Source of the DNA: Flavobacteriales bacterium
GTDB lineage: Bacteria; Bacteroidota; Bacteroidia; Flavobacteriales; BACL11
Reading direction: 5' to 3'
NCBI GenBank assembly: GCA_002724895.1
Contig: PBQB01000010.1
Location: 20,962 to 26,180, forward strand
DNA length: 5,219 nucleotides
Position 1 is the stretch's first letter, and every line of letters begins with the position of its first letter. The translations under genes and the position numbers were made by a program. This document shows positions 1 through 5,219 of this stretch, piece by piece. The notes beneath the pieces were generated by a model. It was given only the letters and a program-made list of their open reading frames with translations. It was not told the DNA's origin and did no database searches.

Positions 1-1107
1 GCTGGTGGAACAAGGATGAGAATTGGCGTCACAAAAGATGAAGTGTTGGCATTAGCAAAAACTATGGAAATCAAATTTACAGTTGCTGGCCCACCAATTG
101 GAGGTGCAAAATCTGGAATAAATTTTGACCCAAATGATAAGAGGAAAAAAGATGTTTTAAAAAGATGGTTTGCAGCAGCAAAGCCATTTTTAAAAACCTA
201 TTATGGAACCGGTGGTGACATGAATGTAGATGAAGTAGATGAAGTAATTCCACTTTGTAAAGAACAAGAAATTCTTTTTCCATTAGAAGGAGTAATAAAT
301 GGACATTTTAAAAAAAATGATTTATCTAAAAGTAAAATCATTAACCAGCTATCAAATGGTGTTCCTCTTATAGTAAAAAGCAAGCAACTAACACCAGATC
401 CAAAAAGAAATTACTCTGTTGGAGATTTAATTACAGGATTTGGAGTTTCTGAATCAGTTTTACATTTTTATAAAATCTTTGGAGGAAAAGTTAATAACAA
501 ACGTGTAATTATACAAGGATGGGGGAACGTAGCTGGTGCAGCAGGATATTATCTAGCACAAGCTGGGGCCACTATTGTAGGTATTATTGATAAAAATGGT
601 GGCGTTATTAATAATAATGGCTTTTCTTTTAATGAGATAAAGTCTTTAATTAATTCTAGAAACTCAAATAGTTTAGAAACATCAAAAATGTTGTCGAAAC
701 ATGAAATAAATGAAAAAATTTGGTCTATAGGAGCAGAAATATTTATTCCTGCTGCAGCTTCAAGACTATTAACTCAAAACCAATTAAATTTAATGATTGA
801 AAATGGTTTGGAAGTTATTTCGTCTGGAGCGAATGTACCGTTTGCTGACCATGAAATTTTCTTTGGTCCAATTTCTGAAAGTGCAGACAAAAGAATTAGT
901 GTACTTCCGGATTTTATTGCAAATTGTGGAATGGCTAGAGCTTTCTCATACTTTATGCAAGAAGATTGTAAAATAGAAGACACATATATTTTTAATGCTG
1001 TTTCTAAAACAATTGAAAATGCTGTTTATAAAATATATAAACAAAATAAAAGTAAAAAAAACATTTCAAAAACTGCTCTTGAAATTGCACTTAAAGAGTT
1101 AGCATAA
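1..1107 (+). CDS. Glu/Leu/Phe/Val dehydrogenase family protein, 5' end cut off by the window
   Basis: This is an NAD(P)-dependent amino-acid dehydrogenase, which reversibly deaminates an amino acid to its 2-oxoacid and ammonia in the cytoplasm. The frame is open from base 1, and the visible 368 residues start inside the substrate domain. The ATG at 16 is internal, because the five codons before it complete the family motif AGGTRM. Numbering from the first codon, Lys25 and Lys37 (in GGAKSG) match the substrate-binding and catalytic lysines of leucine dehydrogenase, and Asp73 (GTGGDMN) matches its catalytic aspartate. The nucleotide-binding loop GWGNVAG lies at about 173-179 and is followed by IIDKNG. 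The late motifs SGANVPFAD and LPDFIANCGMARAF are typical of the family. About 45 residues are probably missing, from memory of flavobacterial relatives of roughly 410 residues. A large insertion separates Asp73 from the nucleotide domain. Whether glutamate, leucine or another amino acid is the substrate cannot be told from the sequence, so I give no symbol. The next gene starts 10 bases downstream. Confidence 0.93.
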   Translation, partial: AGGTRMRIGVTKDEVLALAKTMEIKFTVAGPPIGGAKSGINFDPNDKRKKDVLKRWFAAAKPFLKTYYGTGGDMNVDEVDEVIPLCKEQEILFPLEGVINGHFKKNDLSKSKIINQLSNGVPLIVKSKQLTPDPKRNYSVGDLITGFGVSESVLHFYKIFGGKVNNKRVIIQGWGNVAGAAGYYLAQAGATIVGIIDKNGGVINNNGFSFNEIKSLINSRNSNSLETSKMLSKHEINEKIWSIGAEIFIPAAASRLLTQNQLNLMIENGLEVISSGANVPFADHEIFFGPISESADKRISVLPDFIANCGMARAFSYFMQEDCKIEDTYIFNAVSKTIENAVYKIYKQNKSKKNISKTALEIALKELA

Positions 1108-1117
1108 AAAATTTAAA

Positions 1118-2212
1118 ATGGATATACAATTTCTTTCACACGAATATTTTAACAATACTTTAGCAGATTATTTTTTTTTAATTTTAGCAATTGTTTTAGG
1201 ATTACTATTTAAAAAACTTATATCACAGTATTTAAGTCATCTTATATTTAGATTAATAATTAAAAAAAATACTGAAGTTGGTATTGAAAAATTTGACAAT
1301 TTAGTTACAAAACCCATTAGTATATGTATTATGTTATCGTTCATATATTTTGGATTTACCAATATTGAATTTCCGCAATCTTGGAACCTAGCACCAAAAA
1401 ACGAATTCGGTCTCAGATTAATTATAAACAAAAGTTTTGCTTTTGTTTTCATCTTAACAATTTCTTGGATAATAATTAAAATAATAGAATATATTAAATT
1501 GATACTTGTTAAAAAAGCAGAAAAGACTGAAAACAAAATGGATGACCAGTTAATCCCATTCATAATTGATATTGCCAAAATTCTCACATATATTTTTACT
1601 TTATTTATTATACTTGGCAATATTTTTGATATAAATGTAACAGCTCTTGCAACAGGGCTGGGAATAGGTGGAATTGCAATTGCCATGGCTTCTAAGGAAA
1701 GTTTAGAGAATTTATTAGGCTCATTTACAATTTTCTTTGATAGACCATTTACTGTTGGAGATACCGTTACTGTTGGTTCTATTACTGGAAGAGTTGAAAA
1801 AGTAGGATTCAGAAGCACAAGAATAAGAACATTTGATAAAAGTCTAGTTACTTTACCAAATAAAAGAATGGTTGATGCAGAATTAGATAATTTAGGTGAA
1901 AGACCTGTCAGAAGAGTCAAATTTAATATCGGAATAACATACAATACATCTATTGAACAAATAAAAGATATTGTAAATGATATACAAGTAATGATTGATA
2001 AACACCCGCAAACAAACCAAGATGGTAAAGTTCGTTTTCAAGAGTTTGGAAATAGCTCTTTAGATATTCTAATTATTTATTTTGTAAATAGCCCAAGATG
2101 GGATGACTTAATTGATGTTAGGCAAGATATTAATTATGAAATAATGAAAATTATAAAAAAACATAATTCTGACTTTGCTTTCCCCTCTACAACAGTATAT
2201 TTGCAAAAATAA
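1118..2212 (+). CDS. MscS-family small-conductance mechanosensitive channel
   Basis: This inner-membrane channel should open under membrane tension and release small solutes during osmotic downshift. The 364 residues hold hydrophobic helices at about 15-35, 66-84, 102-131 and 148-170. The pore-lining helix at about 174-200 is rich in Gly and Ala (ATGLGIGGIAIAMAS, then KESLENLLGS) and is the hallmark of the family. The soluble beta domain follows, with FFDRPFTVGDTVTV at about 206-219 and the conserved Pro-Asn in TLPNKRM (Pro247-Asn248). The C-terminal alpha/beta part runs to the end. It has more helices before the pore than E. coli MscS (three transmembrane helices, 286 residues), so it fits the slightly larger MscS-like group. 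Where E. coli MscS has Gly113 at the pore-helix kink, this protein appears to have Glu194 (ASKESLEN), so gating details may differ. The start codon follows the dehydrogenase stop by 10 bases, with no Shine-Dalgarno sequence but an AAAATTTAAA leader. The family call is firm; the gating properties are unknown. Confidence 0.95.
   Translation: MDIQFLSHEYFNNTLADYFFLILAIVLGLLFKKLISQYLSHLIFRLIIKKNTEVGIEKFDNLVTKPISICIMLSFIYFGFTNIEFPQSWNLAPKNEFGLRLIINKSFAFVFILTISWIIIKIIEYIKLILVKKAEKTENKMDDQLIPFIIDIAKILTYIFTLFIILGNIFDINVTALATGLGIGGIAIAMASKESLENLLGSFTIFFDRPFTVGDTVTVGSITGRVEKVGFRSTRIRTFDKSLVTLPNKRMVDAELDNLGERPVRRVKFNIGITYNTSIEQIKDIVNDIQVMIDKHPQTNQDGKVRFQEFGNSSLDILIIYFVNSPRWDDLIDVRQDINYEIMKIIKKHNSDFAFPSTTVYLQK
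2174..2203 (+). promoter_or_regulatory. Possible Bacteroidota-type promoter for nhaD
   Basis: A TTTG at 2174-2177 and a TATATTTG at 2196-2203 match the Bacteroidota -33 (TTTG) and -7 (TAnnTTTG) elements, with an 18-base spacer. Transcription would start near 2209, about 15-20 bases before the nhaD ATG at 2226. The site lies inside the last codons of the mscS-type gene. In AT-rich DNA a TAnnTTTG match is expected a few times per strand in this window by chance; other matches occur inside nhaD (for example 2393-2400) without a well-spaced TTTG. The position just before a start codon and the correct spacing are what favour it. Confidence 0.35.
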
Positions 2213-2225
2213 ATTTTAAATAACT

Positions 2226-3611
2226 ATGATAACACTAATGATAATTGTATTCGTATTAGGATACGCAGCAATAGCACTAGAACACCCAATCAAAGTTGAC
2301 AAGGCAGCAAGCGCTTTAATAATTGGTGGATTAGGATGGGCTCTTTTAGCTTTAGGAATAATTGATATAGTTAATTTTGAAATCGTTGCAAATAAGTTTG
2401 CCGTTTTTCAAGAATGGTACAAAGTTAAATTTCCTGGAAAAGAAATTACCGAGTTAAATTTCCTCAAATATGAGTTGTCTCATCATCTCATAGATATCGC
2501 TGAAATTTTATTCTTTTTACTTGGGGCAATGACTATTGTTGAGCTAGTAGATGCTCACCAAGGTTTTACTATTATTACTAATAAAATCACCACAAACAAT
2601 AGAATAAAATTACTTTGGATACTATCTATTATAACATTTTTCTTCTCTGCAGTTTTAGATAACCTGACAACCGCAATTGTCATGGCAGCTTTACTACCAA
2701 AAATTATAAAAGGGAAAAAAGATTTATGGATGTTTGCAGGTATGATTATTCTTTCAGCCAATGCTGGAGGAGCATGGTCTCCAATTGGCGATGTAACAAC
2801 AATTATGTTATGGATTGGAGGACAAGTTAGCGCAGGTAATATTGTAGTATCAGTTATTATTCCATCAATTGTATGTGCTATTGTTCCATTAATTTATCTC
2901 AGTTTAAAGCTAAAAGGAGACATAACTAGACCTGAACCCACTGAACTTAAAGAACACAAAAAAAATCCAACTACTGAATTTGAAAGAAATTTAATTTTTT
3001 ATTTAGGTGTTTGCGGCTTGTTATTTGTTCCCATATTTAAAACTATAACACACCTACCCCCTTATGTAGGAATGCTTTTGTCATTGGGAATTCTATGGTT
3101 AGTGACAGAAATTGTTCACAGAAGTAAAAATCATGAAGAAAAATCTGAATTATCAGTAATTGGAGTATTAAAAAAAGTAGATACTCCAACAATATTTTTC
3201 TTTTTAGGTATTCTTTTAGCAGTAGCTTCATTGCAATCTGCAGGGCAATTAGATATTGTTGCATCATGGTTAGATAAAACATTTAATGGCCAAACCGCTG
3301 AAGGTATTTATGTAATTAATATAATTATTGGATTATTGTCTTCAATTGTAGATAATGTTCCATTAGTTGCTGGAGCAATGGGAATGTATCCTATTCAAGA
3401 AATAGGATTTTATGCAGTAGATGGAATGTTTTGGGAATTTTTAGCTTACTGCGCTGGTACAGGTGGTTCTGTTCTAATTATTGGTTCTGCTGCAGGTGTG
3501 GCTGTGATGGGAATATTAAAAATAGATTTTATATGGTATCTAAAAAATATCTCTCTTCTTGCTTTGATGGGTTATGTTGCAGGTGCAATTACTTACATTT
3601 TAATACAATAA
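2226..3611 (+). CDS. nhaD: NhaD-type Na+/H+ antiporter
   Basis: This polytopic inner-membrane protein of the ion transporter (ArsB/NhaD) superfamily exchanges cytoplasmic Na+ (often also Li+) for external H+, maintaining pH and sodium homeostasis. The 461 residues begin with the NhaD-like EHPIKVDKAASAL (19-31) after a first hydrophobic helix. The two inverted-repeat signature loops are both present: LDNLTTAIVMAALLPK at about 144-159 and VDNVPLVAGAMGMYP at about 375-389. Each repeat also has its Gly-rich partner segment, NAGGAWSPIGDVTT at 179-192 and CAGTGGSVLIIGSAAG at about 409-424. Asp145-Asn146 and Asp376-Asn377 are the likely ion-binding pairs by family analogy. A polar stretch at about 50-85 separates the early helices, and a Lys/Glu-rich loop at about 230-255 separates the two halves. 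The length fits the family. The start lies 13 bases after the mscS-type stop, with no Shine-Dalgarno sequence. NhaD is known from halophilic and marine bacteria, which suits a saline habitat. Ion specificity is inferred from the family. Confidence 0.92.
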   Translation: MITLMIIVFVLGYAAIALEHPIKVDKAASALIIGGLGWALLALGIIDIVNFEIVANKFAVFQEWYKVKFPGKEITELNFLKYELSHHLIDIAEILFFLLGAMTIVELVDAHQGFTIITNKITTNNRIKLLWILSIITFFFSAVLDNLTTAIVMAALLPKIIKGKKDLWMFAGMIILSANAGGAWSPIGDVTTIMLWIGGQVSAGNIVVSVIIPSIVCAIVPLIYLSLKLKGDITRPEPTELKEHKKNPTTEFERNLIFYLGVCGLLFVPIFKTITHLPPYVGMLLSLGILWLVTEIVHRSKNHEEKSELSVIGVLKKVDTPTIFFFLGILLAVASLQSAGQLDIVASWLDKTFNGQTAEGIYVINIIIGLLSSIVDNVPLVAGAMGMYPIQEIGFYAVDGMFWEFLAYCAGTGGSVLIIGSAAGVAVMGILKIDFIWYLKNISLLALMGYVAGAITYILIQ

Positions 3612-3639
3612 ATATTAATTTTTAATAGTTTATAAAAAT

Positions 3640-4305
3640 ATGAATGATTCAATCTTAGCAACACCTATCAATAAATCAATATCAATTCTTGAGTTAATTA
3701 GTTCCGGAGGAACTGGTGGGGTAATTATCATGAGTTTACTCGCATTACTATCAATTGTGGCAGTTTTTATTCTTTTTGAAAGATATTCTGCAATACAAAA
3801 AGCCAGCAAAGAAGATGAAAACTTTCTAAAAACAATTCAGAATTTTGTTGAATCGAAGGATATTGAAGCGGCAAAAACATTATGTAAAAATACAAATAGT
3901 CCTATTTCAAGAATGATTGAAAAAGGAGTTAATAGAATTGACAAACCTATGACAGATATTTCTTCTGCAATTGAAAATCAAGGAAAATTAGAAATTTACA
4001 AAATGGAAAATAATCTTGCTAATCTTGCAACAATTGCTGGTGCAGCACCAATGATTGGCTTTTTAGGAACAGTTATTGGCATGATTGTAGCTTTTCATGA
4101 AATGGCTAATGCAGGAGGAAACATTGATGTTGAACTATTAAGTAAAGGAATTTACACTGCAATGACAACGACTGTAGCTGGTTTAATTGTTGGAATTATT
4201 GCTTATATAGCATATAATTTCTTAGTTTCTAAAGTTGATAAAGTTGTATTTATGCTAGAAGCAAAAACAACAGAATTTTTAGATTTATTACATATTAATG
4301 AATAA
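3640..4305 (+). CDS. exbB: MotA/TolQ/ExbB proton channel family protein (ExbB-type)
   Basis: This is the multimeric inner-membrane subunit of the Ton-type motor, which with ExbD uses the ion-motive force to drive TonB. The 221 residues show the ExbB/TolQ layout: a short N-terminal segment, a first helix at about 26-46 ending in FERYSAI, a cytoplasmic domain at about 50-128 (including SPISRMIEKG and AIENQGKLEIYKMENNL), a second helix from about 129-152 with IAGAAPMIGFLGTVIG, and a third at about 170-195 with TAMTTTVAGLIVGI. Thr144 and Thr178 align by eye with Thr148 and Thr181 of E. coli ExbB, which line the ion path. The position matching E. coli Glu176 is Thr173. Tandem TAATAA stops end the gene, and exbD starts 5 bases later, so the two are surely co-transcribed. 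ExbB and TolQ are paralogues; the TonB-type gene downstream favours ExbB. The 28-base gap upstream is the longest in the window and is purely A/T-rich. Confidence 0.92.
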   Translation: MNDSILATPINKSISILELISSGGTGGVIIMSLLALLSIVAVFILFERYSAIQKASKEDENFLKTIQNFVESKDIEAAKTLCKNTNSPISRMIEKGVNRIDKPMTDISSAIENQGKLEIYKMENNLANLATIAGAAPMIGFLGTVIGMIVAFHEMANAGGNIDVELLSKGIYTAMTTTVAGLIVGIIAYIAYNFLVSKVDKVVFMLEAKTTEFLDLLHINE

Positions 4306-4310
4306 TAATT

Positions 4311-4703
4311 ATGGCTTTACGAAGTAAAAATAAAGTAAGTGCTAACTTTAATATGTCATCAATGACAGATATCGTTTTTTTGTTACTTATTTTTTTTATG
4401 TTAACATCTACTCTAGTAAGTCCTAATGCACTAAAACTTCTTCTTCCTAATAGTAGTGCCAAAACATTAGAAAAACAAACTATATCAATCTCAATTACTC
4501 CAGAAATTGAATATTATTTAAACAATAAAAAAATTAAAGAAACCTTAATTGAGAATGAACTTAAGTCGTTAATTAAAAATGATATGCAACCAGCTATAAT
4601 TCTTCATACTGATAAAAATGTACCTATTAAACATGTAGTTAAAATAATGGATATTGCCTATCGAAATAAATATAAAATAGTTCTAGCTACTAAACCTAAA
4701 TAA
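4311..4703 (+). CDS. exbD: ExbD/TolR family biopolymer transport protein (ExbD-type)
   Basis: This is the small partner of ExbB: its single helix sits inside the ExbB ring and its periplasmic domain contacts TonB. The 130 residues comprise a short, basic cytoplasmic tail (1-13), one transmembrane helix at about 20-41, and a periplasmic domain from about 42 to the end. The signature NMSSMTDIVFLLLIFFMLTS at 14-33 carries Asp20, which matches the essential protonatable Asp25 of E. coli ExbD. The C-terminal part has the usual beta-alpha-beta pattern, with ILHTDKNVPIKHVVKIMDIA at about 96-115. It is slightly shorter than E. coli ExbD (141 residues) but complete. Its TAA stop shares one base with the ATG of the next gene (TAATG), so translation is probably coupled. 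TolR is the alternative name; the neighbouring TonB-type gene supports ExbD. There is no Shine-Dalgarno sequence. Confidence 0.93.
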   Translation: MALRSKNKVSANFNMSSMTDIVFLLLIFFMLTSTLVSPNALKLLLPNSSAKTLEKQTISISITPEIEYYLNNKKIKETLIENELKSLIKNDMQPAIILHTDKNVPIKHVVKIMDIAYRNKYKIVLATKPK

Positions 4704-5219
4704 TGACTTTTTTTAATCAAAAAGAAAAATTAGTAGGTGCTTTCGGAACAACATTATTTCATCTTTTATTATTGTTAATTTTTTTTTATTTAGGTCTTTC
4801 TTATCAAGATCCTCCTCCTGCAGAAGAAGGAATCAATATTGACTTTGGAATAAAAAATAACAATGAAAATATTAGTAAAAATTCGAATAAAGAAAATATT
4901 AAGAACATAAATAATGAAAAAAATATAGTTAAATCAATAGAAAATAATGAGAAAGAAATTATAACTCAAGAAAATATTATAACAAATAATACTACAAAAA
5001 AAGAGAAAAAAAAAGAAGAAGATAAAATTGAGGATGATAAAAAAAATAAAATCAACTCTAAAGCCTTATACAAAGGCAAAAAAACTAACAATAAAAAAAA
5101 TAAATTAGAACAAGATAATTTTATAGGTCAAAATAATAATTCTAATCAAACAAAAGAATCCAATTATAACTTATCTGAAAACGGAAGTAAAAATAATTTT
5201 CAATTAAAAGGAAGAACAG
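4703..5219 (+). CDS. TonB-type energy transducer, N-terminal part; runs off the right edge
   Basis: An ATG at 4703-4705 overlaps the exbD stop by one base and opens a frame that stays open for 172 codons to the window end. The product starts with a short tail (MTFFNQKEKL), one transmembrane helix at about 10-33 (LVGAFGTTLFHLLLLLIFFY), then YQDPPPAEEGINIDFG at 34-49. This tail-anchor-PPPAEEG arrangement is that of Bacteroidota TonB proteins. His20 with Thr16 four residues before it matches the Ser16/His20 pair in the E. coli TonB helix, the face that meets ExbB/ExbD. The rest is a long Asn/Lys/Glu-rich periplasmic linker with ALYKGKK at about 119-125, similar to an ALYKGK segment I recall in flavobacterial TonB. 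Near the edge, FQLKGRT resembles the lead-in to the C-terminal domain, which would bind TonB-dependent receptors and lies outside the window. TolA is less likely. The role is to pass motor energy to outer-membrane transporters of iron chelates, vitamins or glycans. Confidence 0.85.
   Translation, partial: MTFFNQKEKLVGAFGTTLFHLLLLLIFFYLGLSYQDPPPAEEGINIDFGIKNNNENISKNSNKENIKNINNEKNIVKSIENNEKEIITQENIITNNTTKKEKKKEEDKIEDDKKNKINSKALYKGKKTNNKKNKLEQDNFIGQNNNSNQTKESNYNLSENGSKNNFQLKGRT
4850..5218 (+). other. Low-complexity Asn/Lys-rich linker of the TonB-type protein
   Basis: Residues 50-172 of the TonB-type protein contain, by hand count, about 31 Asn, 26 Lys and 14 Glu in 123 residues, and no proline. 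The DNA is correspondingly A-rich, with A runs up to nine bases (5006-5014). It probably forms an extended, flexible spacer across the periplasm. No regular tandem repeat is visible at DNA or protein level. Confidence 0.8.

Larger units (their letters stand above)
1..5219 (+). other. Probable single co-directional operon
   Basis: All six genes lie on the + strand with gaps of 10, 13, 28, 5 and -1 bases. None of the gaps holds a GC-rich hairpin with a T run. exbB, exbD and the TonB-type gene are certainly one functional unit; membership of the three upstream genes is an inference from spacing. Both ends of the unit lie outside the window. Confidence 0.6.

Noticed and set aside
16..18. ATG at 16 as the start of the dehydrogenase
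   Set aside because: The codons before it are open to the edge and encode the conserved AGGTR of the family motif, and a start here would remove part of the substrate domain.
1237..1944. A 235-codon open frame on the - strand
   Set aside because: It lies wholly inside the mscS-type gene, whose pore and beta-domain motifs are unmistakable. The product on the minus strand shows no recognisable domain, so it is a shadow.
2393..2400. TAAGTTTG inside nhaD as a second promoter -7 element
   Set aside because: The nearest upstream TTTG leaves only 13 bases of spacer and no gene start follows; it is taken as a chance match.
3431..3625. A 64-codon + strand frame across the end of nhaD
   Set aside because: It overlaps the conserved CAGTGGS segment of nhaD in another frame, and its Cys/Trp-rich product resembles no family.
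3612..3639. Possible terminator between nhaD and exbB, from an ATTAA/TTAAT inverted repeat
   Set aside because: The stem would be five A/T pairs only, with no GC core, far too weak; such pairs are expected by chance in this composition.
4850..5218. The A-rich stretch as non-coding DNA or a tandem repeat
   Set aside because: The frame set by the TonB-type start stays open throughout, with ALYKGKK and the KGR segment fitting known TonB layout, and no repeat unit recurs.

Overview
The window is AT-rich and densely coding, with every gene on the + strand. It looks like a chromosomal piece of a member of the Bacteroidota, most likely a low-GC marine-type flavobacterium. Three things point there: the Glu/Leu/Phe/Val-dehydrogenase-family protein has the long form I associate with this phylum; the ExbB-ExbD-TonB set includes the Bacteroidota kind of TonB, with a PPPAEEG stretch just after its membrane anchor; and the starts lack Shine-Dalgarno sequences and lie in A/T-rich leaders. 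The lineage is an inference from protein features, not from a database search.

Layout: 1-1107 holds the 3' part of an amino-acid dehydrogenase gene that begins before the window. 1118-2212 encodes an MscS-type mechanosensitive channel. 2226-3611 encodes an NhaD-type Na+/H+ antiporter. 3640-4305 encodes an ExbB/TolQ/MotA-type proton channel subunit and 4311-4703 its ExbD/TolR partner. From 4703 to the right edge runs the 5' part of a TonB-type energy transducer gene, which overlaps exbD by one base. Gaps between genes are 10, 13, 28, 5 and -1 bases, so the whole window may be one transcription unit. No stretch over 30 bases lacks a gene, and I found no RNA gene, mobile element, CRISPR array or convincing terminator.

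Working together: ExbB, ExbD and TonB form the inner-membrane motor that passes ion-motive force to TonB-dependent outer-membrane receptors. NhaD exchanges Na+ for H+ across the same membrane, and MscS relieves turgor on osmotic downshift, so four or five of the six genes deal with ion gradients and osmotic balance. The dehydrogenase adds amino-acid/2-oxoacid and ammonia metabolism. This is mostly a housekeeping locus and I see no clear new system. The points worth a second look are the proline-free, Asn/Lys-rich linker of the TonB protein, a large insertion in the dehydrogenase, a Thr in ExbB where a conserved Glu is usual, and a possible promoter for nhaD inside the end of the mscS-type gene.
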